DNA of 64,000 nucleotides, from positions 124,001 to 188,000 of the forward strand of contig NZ_JACIDH010000004.1 of assembly GCF_014196255.1 (NCBI RefSeq), given 5' to 3'. Below, piece by piece: positions 52,814 to 60,019 of the stretch. Numbering within the stretch: the stretch's first letter is position 1; each line of letters opens with the position of its first letter. Position numbers and translations under genes: made by a program. Source of the DNA: Sphingomonas pseudosanguinis (GTDB taxonomy: Bacteria; Pseudomonadota; Alphaproteobacteria; Sphingomonadales; Sphingomonadaceae). The notes beneath the pieces were generated by a model. That model searched no databases and was not told where the DNA came from. It was given only the letters and a program-made list of their open reading frames with translations.

Positions 52814-53314
52814 TCATGCCACTTCACGAAGGTTAATAAAGTTTGCGTTCACCGGTTCAGCAAACTTCGTACCCATTCGACGCTTCAGCCAAGCGTCAGC
52901 CCGCTGAATGCCATCGGCCGTATCGTCGGTCGGCTTGCCGTCGATGTGAATCAGTTCGCGCGGAGACAAGCGGAAGTGGCCACGCAATTTTGGCTGCGGC
53001 AAGATCACAGCGCGATTTCCCGCCTTGCTCAGCCAGAGGTTGCAGTTGGCGTAGACGCGGCAGAAACCGTCGCGTGGCAGGTAGATCGTGATGCCCGTTC
53101 GGCCGAATTGACCGTCTGCCGTAGTGCCAAATTCCAGCGCGACCATATCGAGGTTCGATCGCAGCACCGCATGAGCCATCTCCGTCCGCGCCTCGAAATC
53201 GAGTTCCTTGCCACCGGTGACGACGACGCCGTGTCGCATTTTGTGCTTGCCGAGCAGAAGCTGGGTTGCTGCGACGGTGTGAGCCTGGAGGATGGCGTCG
53301 TCGTCTTGAGTCAT
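52814..53314 (-). CDS. Hypothetical protein of island right end
   Basis: Protein of 166 residues, not recognised. ATG 53314 after AGGAGCAAG. Visible segments are LLLGKHKMRHGVVVTGGKEL, AHAVLRSNLDMVALEFGTTA, GITIYLPRDGFCRVYANCNL and HFRLSPRELIHIDGKPTDDT. No signal peptide or membrane segment. It is 69 bp after the MbcA/ParS-like gene on the same strand and ends close to the IS91 element, so its 3' end could have been touched by that insertion, though the frame ends cleanly. Confidence 0.6.
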   Translation of the reverse strand: MTQDDDAILQAHTVAATQLLLGKHKMRHGVVVTGGKELDFEARTEMAHAVLRSNLDMVALEFGTTADGQFGRTGITIYLPRDGFCRVYANCNLWLSKAGNRAVILPQPKLRGHFRLSPRELIHIDGKPTDDTADGIQRADAWLKRRMGTKFAEPVNANFINLREVA

Positions 53315-53383
53315 GATCACTTGCTCCTATTTTCATCCCGCAATCCGGGATCGCGTTCACCTCCTCCCCATCAAGGCGGGCGG

Positions 53384-53782
53384 TCAGTGACCGACCCGCC
53401 ACCATTTAATTGTGGGCGCGGCGACAGTGGCGATCGCGCTGCGCAGTTCGCGCAGGTCCTCCAGGCTGCCGTCAAGTCGGTCAGCGGGTGCTGCTCCGCC
53501 CAACGCATCGAGCGGTAGGTTCATGGCATGGCGGATCGCGCGGCTGTCGTGATTGAGGCGCCATTCCAGGCGTATGAGAATGTTGATGAACAGCCGCAGT
53601 CGCTCTGCGCGAACAACACCTACGGGCGACCACAGTCGACCGAGATGGATCATATCCTCCGCCTCAGCCCTGTCGATGCTGAGCAGGCGCATGGCGTGGT
53701 CCGGATCGATACCGTGGGTCAGCATGATCCGGCCGGCAAGATCGACCAGCGCGGCGTGGGCTTCGTCCTGCAAGCCGGTCAC
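53384..53782 (-). CDS. Hypothetical protein with MbcA/ParS-like antitoxin C-terminus
   Basis: Protein of 132 residues starting at GTG 53782, which overlaps the previous stop as GTGA. The C-terminal 70 residues resemble the MbcA/ParS/Xre toxin-binding domain: RAERLRLFINILIRLEWRLN, AIRHAMNLPLDALGGAAPAD and DLRELRSAI, like the MNxP...GxxPxxxL...VxxxL pattern. A matching RES-domain toxin is not visible next to it. The N-terminal half (AALVDLAGRIMLTHGIDPDH) has no helix-turn-helix that I can recognise. Third gene of a four-gene operon. Confidence 0.6.
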   Translation of the reverse strand: MTGLQDEAHAALVDLAGRIMLTHGIDPDHAMRLLSIDRAEAEDMIHLGRLWSPVGVVRAERLRLFINILIRLEWRLNHDSRAIRHAMNLPLDALGGAAPADRLDGSLEDLRELRSAIATVAAPTIKWWRVGH

Positions 53783-54420
53783 CGGAAGCTCGCCAGGTGC
53801 TCGGCCCACATCGCCTCGATGATCGCCTGTCCGCGATCATGGATCATATCCTCGTCATACAGGCCCTGCCGGATGCCGAGGCCTGTAACGCGCCTCGGAA
53901 CGATCAGGGCGTGCGCATGCAGCGGGAAGGCCGCGTTGATCGTCCCCGGCGCATGCAGGATCAGGACCGATGCGAGATCGCGGTCGCGAGCGAACCGTTC
54001 GCGCAGGAAGGCGCGTGCGCGTTCCCAGCCGATATGCACCCGGTCGACATCGCCCAGCGGCAGCGTCAGGTAGGTGAGCAACGCCTTCTCGCGCTCGACG
54101 GCATGCGCGTCCATTTGACCCAGGAGGGTTGCCGGATCGGCAAGTCCATCGTCGGCCCCCGCGGGGAGAAGCACCTCGATCCGCTCGACATTCGGCGACC
54201 AGACAGTGGTGTCTGCACTCGCGTTGGCGGGACCGAGATGCGCCTTGCGATAGCCGAACTCCAGCGCACTATTGATCCGACCGGCATATGTACGGCGCAG
54301 GACGGCGAAGACGGTGCCCGACGGGGAAGGCCCGGCCGGGTTGAGGTAGAGCCAGCTCTGCGGATCGACGTCGGTAGGCGTCGGCTTGCTTGGTAGCTTG
54401 CGGGGCTTGCGCGTAGCCAT
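53779..54420 (-). CDS. Hypothetical protein with HAH motif
   Basis: Protein of 213 residues, not recognised with confidence. The N-terminus is basic (MATRKPRKLPSKPTPTD). TYAGRINSALEFGYRKAHLG and WERARAFLRERFARDRDLAS lead to SVLILHAPGTINAAFPLHAH, then ALIVPRRVTGLG. The LHAHALIV pattern resembles the HxH metal site of small HUH or Mob-type nucleases, but the surrounding motifs are incomplete, so this is only a suggestion. It starts 1 bp after the previous gene and overlaps the next by 4 bp, which marks a tight operon. Confidence 0.6.
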   Translation of the reverse strand: MATRKPRKLPSKPTPTDVDPQSWLYLNPAGPSPSGTVFAVLRRTYAGRINSALEFGYRKAHLGPANASADTTVWSPNVERIEVLLPAGADDGLADPATLLGQMDAHAVEREKALLTYLTLPLGDVDRVHIGWERARAFLRERFARDRDLASVLILHAPGTINAAFPLHAHALIVPRRVTGLGIRQGLYDEDMIHDRGQAIIEAMWAEHLASFR

Positions 54421-54421
54421 G

Positions 54422-54940
54422 TCAGCGGCCTCGCCGGCCGGTCACGATGCAGACGATCTCGCCCGCCGCGCGACAAACCCCGTCGCAACGCTCATCCCAA
54501 GTTACGAATGGGGGCGCCATATGTAGCGCCAGCCCTTTTCTACTGATCTCGACGAACGCGCCAGCCTGGTCTGGCACCAGCCACAGGCCGCCGTCGCATT
54601 TCCGCATGAAGGTGAGGCCCTTCATCGTGAACGGCCCGTCGGGCCCGACCAGTGCGATGTCGACCGTGACGGGGTTCATGGTTTCCGGGAACAGCCCAGT
54701 CCGTACCAGCATGACGTCACGTTTGAAGCGGACGCAGGCCGCCTCCACATTCGCGTCGAACAGCGGCGCGTCGCACGGCGTCGCTGCCATCAGGAGATTG
54801 GCCGAAGCGATGTCCAGTGCTCCGGCAGGCAGGCCGGCCAACGCGCCGATCGGCAGGGGTGCCTCGTTAAGGGCGGCGAGGGGCAACGACAGGACGCGCA
54901 ACGAGGGATCAAGCGACGGCTCGATCGGGGACGTCAACAT
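54422..54940 (-). CDS. Hypothetical protein, first gene of right-end operon
   Basis: Protein of 172 residues of unknown function. LRVLSLPLAALNEAPLPIGA, LDIASANLLMAATPCDAPLF, NVEAACVRFKRDVMLVRTGL and GLALHMAPPFVTWDERCDGV are its main parts. It contains six Cys. No signal peptide or membrane helix is seen. ATG 54940 is chosen by codon pattern; the ribosome binding site is weak. Three more genes follow head-to-tail with 1-bp gaps or 4-bp overlaps for the first two, implying joint expression. Confidence 0.55.
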   Translation of the reverse strand: MLTSPIEPSLDPSLRVLSLPLAALNEAPLPIGALAGLPAGALDIASANLLMAATPCDAPLFDANVEAACVRFKRDVMLVRTGLFPETMNPVTVDIALVGPDGPFTMKGLTFMRKCDGGLWLVPDQAGAFVEISRKGLALHMAPPFVTWDERCDGVCRAAGEIVCIVTGRRGR

Positions 54941-55152
54941 CTTGGGTACTTTCGGCGAGAGGATCACCGGCCCGTCGCGGGTCCGGATCAGGCCGCCTGA
55001 CTTTTTCCTTTGCCCGGCAGCTTCGTTGCACCCCTCAATTGCCCTATATCCTTGACCGCGCTGCTGGCAGCTCGGGCCACATTCACCAACGACGTCCAGC
55101 ACCAAGCGAGTGCATAAGTTGCTGATTTAGAAAGATACTGGCTCAAAATTCG

Positions 55153-55174
55153 ACTTGCGTGTGTTTTGCGTGAA
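55153..55174. repeat. Direct repeat copy 2, possible integrase arm site
   Basis: ACTTGCGTGTGTTTTGCGTG plus AA, in the same orientation as 32658-32679, with one difference. Lies 94 bp before the right attachment site. Confidence 0.55.
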
Positions 55175-55267
55175 AAGGACCGCCATTCACGGCCTGTTCT
55201 CGTCGCGTTCTCTCGCGTTTGCGCGCTCGGATGACGCAAAATCAACGACTTAGGAGATCCCATCTTC

Positions 55268-55334
55268 GTTGACATCGCAGGGGTCGCAAGTTCAATCCTT
55301 GCCACGCCCACCATCGAAAACCCCGCTAGGCCAA
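55268..55334. repeat. Right attachment site
   Basis: Perfect 67-bp copy of 32388-32454, containing the tRNA-Val 3' half. The 5' half of the tRNA is absent, so this copy cannot be a functional tRNA. Confidence 0.92.
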
Positions 55335-55356
55335 CCGGCTTAGCGGGGTTTTTGGT
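55321..55356 (+). terminator. Duplicated tRNA terminator hairpin at right end
   Basis: CCCCGCTA / TAGCGGGG with inner GCC-AACC-GGC and TTTTT. The stem is kept and only the loop differs from the left copy. Confidence 0.7.
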
Positions 55357-55467
55357 TTTCGGAGTTCCTGCTTTGCCGGCGCCTCCATTTTGCGGATATT
55401 TGTCCTTGGCGTCGCCCGACTGTCCGGCAGCCGCTCGAACCTGTGTCCGCCCGCTGTGGGTACAACC

Positions 55468-55501
55468 GATCACTGTCCGAGAAGCCTCTCGGACAGTGAT
55501 C
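55468..55501. repeat. Perfect 15-bp hairpin
   Basis: GATCACTGTCCGAGA-AGCC-TCTCGGACAGTGATC. It lies 49 bp after the glycosyltransferase stop and may end its transcript, though no T-run follows. Confidence 0.7.
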
Positions 55502-55549
55502 TCTGCCAAATGCTGTCACATGGCGCGGTAATGAACGCGCCGTACCGTC

Positions 55550-56647
55550 CTACGCCTGATGCGCCGCGCGGTAGCAGGCGACGGTCTGGCGCGCGGTGAG
55601 GGCGGGGTCCAGCTCGGTCAGGTCGGGCGCGGTCGCGCGGGGTGCCGCCAGCAGCGCGGCGGCGGTGGCGAGTGCGTCCCGGGGCGTGCCGTTGAACAGG
55701 GCGACCCAGTCGGCGCCGACGATCGCCTGGAGATCGCGCATCGTCGGCGTGTCGCGCACCACGATCGGCTTGCCCAGCGACAGTGCCAGGATCGCGGCCC
55801 CCGAATGCAGTGCCGAGCCTTGCGCATAGGGCAGGACGATGACGTCGGCCATGTCATGCAGCGCCCAGACATCGGCATCGGCGATGCGGTCGGGGATCAG
55901 GTGGACGCCGGGCGTCTCCGCCGCCTTGGTCAGCACCTCCTGGCGGAATTCCTCGGTCCCGCGAATCTCGCCCGCGATCACCAGCTGTGCGTCGTTTCCC
56001 GTCTCCGCGCGGGTCTCGGCGAAGTCCTGCATCAGGCCGGTCACGTTCTTGTAGCGGCGGATCTGGCCGAAGATCAGGCAGGTCGGCTTGCCCGCCACCG
56101 CGTCGCGCGCGGCGGCGAGGCCGGGATGGCTGGTCGGCGTCGCGGGGTAATAGCCCTGATAATGGCCATGCGGTACGATGTCGGCCGGCCGCCGGGCGAT
56201 GGCGGGATAATGCGCGCGTACCGATTCCAGCGCGGCGGGGCTGAGGCTGATGACGCGATCGACCATCGCATTGAAGGCGGCGGTGAAGCGGGCATAGAGC
56301 CTGCCGACATCGGGCTTGTCATGCGCGCCCAGGTCATGCGCGGTCCAGACCAGCTTGGCACCGCGCCGCCGGGCAAGCCAGAGCAGGGCCAGCTCCTTGG
56401 TCGCATCGGCCGCCGCCTTGGCGGTGCCGGCGTTCCAGCGGACCAGGAATTCCGGCCAGTGGACATGGATGATGTCGGGGCGCAGCGCGATCAGCGATCG
56501 GCGCGAATAGGGGTGCACGACGACATTCTGGTCGGCCATCCCCGCATAGAGCAGCTTGGTATAGGGATTCTCCCCCGACACCGCGCCGGCGGCCTGCGCG
56601 AGGACGATCAGCGGTTTAGGCTCGGAGCGGGTAGTGGTCGTCGCCAT
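55550..56647 (-). CDS. Glycosyltransferase (GT-B fold)
   Basis: Cytoplasmic sugar transferase of 365 residues. The N-terminal domain includes LRPDIIHVHWPEFLVRW and KLVWTAHDLGAHDKPDVGRL, and the C-terminal nucleotide-sugar domain LIFGQIRRYKNVTGLMQDFA, VHLIPDRIADADVWALHDMA and VIVLPYAQGSALHSGAAILA followed by LSLGKPIVVRDTP. The Glu of the family-4 E-x7-E motif is not evident, and the HVHWPE pattern recalls exopolysaccharide glycosyltransferases. The acceptor and sugar are unknown. ATG 56647 starts MATTTTRSEPKPLIVLAQAA. It is the first chromosomal gene right of the island. Confidence 0.85.
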   Translation of the reverse strand: MATTTTRSEPKPLIVLAQAAGAVSGENPYTKLLYAGMADQNVVVHPYSRRSLIALRPDIIHVHWPEFLVRWNAGTAKAAADATKELALLWLARRRGAKLVWTAHDLGAHDKPDVGRLYARFTAAFNAMVDRVISLSPAALESVRAHYPAIARRPADIVPHGHYQGYYPATPTSHPGLAAARDAVAGKPTCLIFGQIRRYKNVTGLMQDFAETRAETGNDAQLVIAGEIRGTEEFRQEVLTKAAETPGVHLIPDRIADADVWALHDMADVIVLPYAQGSALHSGAAILALSLGKPIVVRDTPTMRDLQAIVGADWVALFNGTPRDALATAAALLAAPRATAPDLTELDPALTARQTVACYRAAHQA

Positions 56648-56860
56648 CGTCAGGCGATCCGGCCGACGGACTGGTGCTGGACGACGTACATGGCTGTATC
56701 CCTTTTCCGACATGAACCCCGCACCCATTCCCCCGAATCGGTGACGTCCTGTCGGTCATAAGCCCGTTTGCCGCCGGCGCGGCGGGCATGTTGCGGTGCG
56801 ACAAAGCGCCCTGTCCCATGGTGAAACGATGGCCGGAGACCGGGTGGAAGGGCGATCCGG

Positions 56861-56892
56861 CATGAGGGAAATCGGCAGCGCGCGCGTATAAG
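56861..56892 (+). promoter_or_regulatory. ECF-type promoter of the sigma/anti-sigma operon
   Basis: CATGAGGGAA (56861-56870) and CGTATAAG (56885-56892) recur with the same 24-bp start-to-start distance at 58183-58214. They sit where an autoregulated ECF sigma factor would act. The ATG of the first gene lies only 8 bp past the -10-like box. Confidence 0.7.
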
Positions 56893-56899
56893 GGGGATC

Positions 56900-57184
56900 A
56901 TGACCGATCCTCTCGACCACGATCTGGCCCTTCTGGCACGCCCCGCGCCGCCCGCCGCCCTGGATGATCTGGAACACCGGGTCGCACTCGCCATCGCCGC
57001 GGGGGGCGAGGCTGGCGGGACGTCGGGACGCGGGCTGGCGATGGCGGCGGTCGGGGCGATGCTGCTCGGCCTGGCGGGCGGCGGGGTGATGAGCGCGCGG
57101 AGCGAGGCGCGCGCCCAGCCGGAGCGGATCGCGGTCGTGCTGGATGCCGGGCTCGCCCCCTCGACCCTGTTGCTCGGCCGATGA
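56900..57184 (+). CDS. Probable anti-sigma factor (CnrY-like), single-pass membrane protein
   Basis: Protein of 94 residues. The cytoplasmic N-terminus (MTDPLDHDLALLARPAPPAA; LDDLEHRVALAIAAGG) is followed by one transmembrane helix (GLAMAAVGAMLLGLAGGGVM) and a short periplasmic tail. Size, topology and place before a CnrX-like sensor and ECF sigma gene fit the CnrY role of holding the sigma factor at the membrane. Its stop overlaps the next start as ATGA. The sequence itself is too short for an independent family call. Confidence 0.7.
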   Translation: MTDPLDHDLALLARPAPPAALDDLEHRVALAIAAGGEAGGTSGRGLAMAAVGAMLLGLAGGGVMSARSEARAQPERIAVVLDAGLAPSTLLLGR

Positions 57185-57624
57185 CGGGCGGGGTGCGGCG
57201 CCATGTCCTGACGCTGGTCATCGCCTTCGTCGCGGCGCTGGCGGGGGTGGCGATCGGATGCCGGTTGCTGATGCCCGCCGAGCCGCAGGCGAGCGATCTT
57301 CACGCGCTGATCCACCGCGACATCCGGCTCGACCCCCAACAGGCGGTGGCGCTCGATCGGCTGGAGGCACGGTTCGCGGCGACCCGCGCCGGGCTCGACG
57401 CCCGGCTGCGCGGCGACAATGCGCGGCTGGCGGCGGCGATCGAGGCCGAGCATCGCGACGGCCCGCGCGTCAGCCAGGCGATCGATGCGGTCCATCACAG
57501 CATGGGCGATCTGCAAAAGGCGACGCTGGCGCATGTCTTCGCGATGCGGCGGGTGCTGCGCCCCGACCAGGCGGCGACCTTCGACCGGCTGGTGGCCGCC
57601 AGGCTGACCGAAGCCGGCCGGTGA
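57181..57624 (+). CDS. Periplasmic heavy-metal sensor, CnrX/NccX-like
   Basis: Membrane-anchored sensor of 147 residues, N-terminal helix VLTLVIAFVAALAGVAIGCR, then a helical periplasmic domain. The Ni/Co ligands known in CnrX (H42, H46, E63, H119, M123) line up here as H41 and H45 (HALIH), E62, H118 and M122 (HVFAM), each shifted by one. It also carries HH at 105-106. In Cupriavidus CnrX binds metal and releases the sigma factor CnrH from CnrY. Here it controls copAB by position, so its metal may be Cu as well as Ni or Co. Both ends overlap neighbours (ATGA and GTGA). Confidence 0.82.
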   Translation: MTGGVRRHVLTLVIAFVAALAGVAIGCRLLMPAEPQASDLHALIHRDIRLDPQQAVALDRLEARFAATRAGLDARLRGDNARLAAAIEAEHRDGPRVSQAIDAVHHSMGDLQKATLAHVFAMRRVLRPDQAATFDRLVAARLTEAGR

Positions 57625-58187
57625 GCCGCGCTTATGCGGCGTTGCCCGATGGCGATCTGGTCGTGCTGGCCCGCGCCGGGGAGGATGGCGGGCACGCCTA
57701 TGCCGCGATCGTCGCGCGGCACAAGGACGCGCTCTACCGGCTGATCCTGGCGCATGTCCGCGATGCCGACGAGGCACTCGATCTGGTGCAGGACAGCTTC
57801 GTGGCCGCGCATGCCGCGCTCGGCCGGTTCGACACCGCGCGCTCGCTGCGCGCCTGGCTCAGCCGGATCGCGCTCAACAAATGCCGCGACTGGGCGCGGC
57901 GGCGGCGGGTGCGCGCGATGCTGGCGCGGGTGCTGCCGATCGAGACGGCGGCGGCGGTGGCGGACGACCGGGTCGGCAGCGAGACAGAGGCGATCGACCG
58001 CGAGTCGCTAACCCGCACGCTGGCCGCGCTCGACGCACTGCCCGAAGGATTGCGCGCGCCGCTGATCCTCTGTGCAATCGAGGGGTTGAGCCAGAGCGAG
58101 GCGGCCGAGGCGCTGGGGCTGAGCGCCAAGGCGATCGAGTTGCGCGTCCGCCGCGCCCGCGCCGCGCTGCGCGATGCGACGGCATGA
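57621..58187 (+). CDS. ECF RNA polymerase sigma factor (CnrH-like)
   Basis: Sigma-70 family ECF factor of 188 residues. Region 2 is HAYAAIVARHKDALYRLILA with DLVQDSFVAAHAALGRFD and SLRAWLSRIALNKCRDWARR. Region 4 is LPEGLRAPLILCAIEGLSQS with EAAEALGLSAKAIELRVRRA. GTG 57621 overlaps the stop of the sensor gene as GTGA, so the three regulators are made in fixed ratio. Likely targets are the two promoter-like sites at 56861 and 58183. The -35 box of the second covers the stop codon of this gene. Confidence 0.88.
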   Translation: MSRAYAALPDGDLVVLARAGEDGGHAYAAIVARHKDALYRLILAHVRDADEALDLVQDSFVAAHAALGRFDTARSLRAWLSRIALNKCRDWARRRRVRAMLARVLPIETAAAVADDRVGSETEAIDRESLTRTLAALDALPEGLRAPLILCAIEGLSQSEAAEALGLSAKAIELRVRRARAALRDATA

Positions 58188-58214
58188 GGGGAAGGGCGCG
58201 CGGCCGCGTATAAG
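58183..58214 (+). promoter_or_regulatory. ECF-type promoter of copAB
   Basis: CATGAGGGGA (58183-58192) and CGTATAAG (58207-58214), identical in spacing to 56861-56892. The first box overlaps the TGA stop of the sigma gene. The ATG at 58220 lies 5 bp after the second box. Confidence 0.7.
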
Positions 58215-58219
58215 AGGGC

Positions 58220-60019
58220 ATGATCGATCCCCTGACCATGATGCACCGCCGTGATCTGCTGGCGGGTGGTGCCGGCCTTGGCATGCTGGGCGCGCTGCCG
58301 GGCTGGGCGCAGACGCATGGCCATGGCCTGTCGCCGCGCGCGGAGCTTCATGGCCCCGACATCACGCTGACCATCGCGCGCCAGCATATGATGATCGACG
58401 GCAAGCCCTATCACGCGATCGGCATCAACGGATCGGCGCCGGCCCCGCTGATCCGCCTGCGCGAGGGGCAGAGGATGCGGATCACCGTGGTCAACATGCT
58501 GGACGAGGAAAGCTCGATCCACTGGCATGGCCTGCTCCTGCCCTTTCAGATGGACGGGGTGCCGGGGATCAGCTTTCCGGGGATTCCGGCGGGCGGGCGC
58601 TTTACATATGAGTTTCCCGTCGTCCAGGCCGGGACCTATTGGTATCACAGCCATTCGGGATTGCAGGAGCAGGAGGGGCTGTACGGCCCGATCGTGATCG
58701 ATCCGGCCGAGCCCGATCCCATCACGGCGGATGTCGAGCATGTCGTCATGCTCTCCGACCACAGCGCGCTGCATCCGCATGCCATTTTCCGCCGGCTGAA
58801 ACTCCAGGGCGGGTATTTCAACTATCAGAAGCAGACGATCGGCGGGCTGCTGGCCGGGCGCGACCAGACGCTGAAGGAGCGCCTGCGCTGGGGGGCGATG
58901 CGGATGGACCCCAGCGACGTGTCGGATGTGACCGGCGCCACCTATCGCTATCTGGTCAACGGCCATGGCCCGGCGGACAATTGGACCGGGCTGTTCGCGG
59001 CCGGGCAGCGGGTGAAGCTGCGGCTGGTCAATGCCTCGGCGATGACCATCTTCAATGTGCGGATTCCGGGGCTGACGATGACGGTGGTGCAGGCCGATGG
59101 GCAGCCGGTGCGGCCGGTGAGCGTCGACGAGCTGCAGATCGCGGTGGCCGAGACCTATGACGTGATCGTCACCCCGCCCGAGCCGCACGCCTATACGCTG
59201 GTCGCCGAGACCTGGGACCGGTCGGGCATGGCGCGCGCCACGCTGGCGCCGGCCCTGGGGATGACGGCACCGGTCCCGGCGCTACGCCCCCGGCCGCTGG
59301 CGACGATGAAGGATATGGGGATGGGGGGCATGGACCATGGGTCCGCCTGTCCGCCCGAGCATGCCGCAATGGGGCATTGCCAGCCCGCGGGGCAGGGTGC
59401 CGCGATGAATCATGGCGGCATGGACCACCGGATGCGCGACTTCGCCAATGCGCCGGGCCTCCCCAAGACGCCCGTCGTCCAGACGGTCGCGCCGATGCCG
59501 GTCGACCGGACCGGCGAGCCGCCGCAGGGGCTGGGCGATGTCGGCCACCGCGTGCTGACCTATCGCGATTTGATCAGCCGTTCGCCCAGTCCCGATCGCC
59601 GCGTGCCGTCGCGCGCGCTGACCATCCATCTGACCGGCAATATGGAACGCTATATGTGGGCGTTCGACGGGGTGAAGCTGAACGCCGTTACCGCACCCAT
59701 CCCCTTTCGCCTGAACGAGCGGGTGCGGGTGACGCTGGTCAACGACACGATGATGGCGCATCCCATCCACCTGCACGGCCACTTCTTCGAACTGGTGACC
59801 GGGCATGGCGATCACGCACCCCGCAAGCACACCGTCAATGTCGCGCCGGGCGGCACGGTGACGTTCGACCTGACGGCGGATGCCGAGGGCGACTGGGCGT
59901 TCCATTGTCACCTTCTCTATCACATGCATGCCGGCATGATGCAGGTGGTGACGGTGCGACCCGACCCGGCCCAACCCGACCCGGGCCAGCCCGATGCGGA
60001 AAAGGGGGGGGCGGCATGA
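58220..60019 (+). CDS. copA: Copper resistance multicopper oxidase CopA
   Basis: Periplasmic multicopper oxidase of 599 residues exported by the Tat route (MMHRRDLLAGGAGLGMLG). Copper-binding blocks are HWHGLLLPFQMDG, WYHSHSGLQEQEG, HPIHLHGHFFEL and HCHLLYHMHAGMM, with Cys and His for the type 1 and trinuclear sites. A Met/His-rich stretch lies between domains 2 and 3 (MKDMGMGGMDHGSACPPEHA; MNHGGMDHRM), typical for CopA/PcoA. It oxidises Cu(I) and binds extra copper. ATG 58220 may be leaderless; ATG 58238, which begins MMHRRD, is an alternative. copB overlaps its stop. Confidence 0.93.
   Translation: MIDPLTMMHRRDLLAGGAGLGMLGALPGWAQTHGHGLSPRAELHGPDITLTIARQHMMIDGKPYHAIGINGSAPAPLIRLREGQRMRITVVNMLDEESSIHWHGLLLPFQMDGVPGISFPGIPAGGRFTYEFPVVQAGTYWYHSHSGLQEQEGLYGPIVIDPAEPDPITADVEHVVMLSDHSALHPHAIFRRLKLQGGYFNYQKQTIGGLLAGRDQTLKERLRWGAMRMDPSDVSDVTGATYRYLVNGHGPADNWTGLFAAGQRVKLRLVNASAMTIFNVRIPGLTMTVVQADGQPVRPVSVDELQIAVAETYDVIVTPPEPHAYTLVAETWDRSGMARATLAPALGMTAPVPALRPRPLATMKDMGMGGMDHGSACPPEHAAMGHCQPAGQGAAMNHGGMDHRMRDFANAPGLPKTPVVQTVAPMPVDRTGEPPQGLGDVGHRVLTYRDLISRSPSPDRRVPSRALTIHLTGNMERYMWAFDGVKLNAVTAPIPFRLNERVRVTLVNDTMMAHPIHLHGHFFELVTGHGDHAPRKHTVNVAPGGTVTFDLTADAEGDWAFHCHLLYHMHAGMMQVVTVRPDPAQPDPGQPDAEKGGAA

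Larger units (their letters stand above)
32388..55334. mobile_element. Integrated mobilisable island in tRNA-Val
   Basis: A 22.9-kb segment lies between two perfect 67-bp copies of the tRNA-Val 3' end and its terminator (32388-32454 and 55268-55334). A tyrosine integrase gene adjoins the left copy. Cargo includes hipBA, a RepA-like ATPase, a serine recombinase, a relaxase, defence-type genes, an IS91 element and remnants of an IS3 element and a helicase. It has a relaxase and a possible oriT but no recognisable type IV secretion genes, so it is best seen as an integrative mobilisable element. Nested insertions suggest several acquisition events. Confidence 0.88.

Noticed and set aside
55268-55345. 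Second tRNA-Val gene at the right end of the island
   Set aside because: Only the anticodon-to-3' part is present; the acceptor 5' strand and D-arm are missing, so it is an attachment site.
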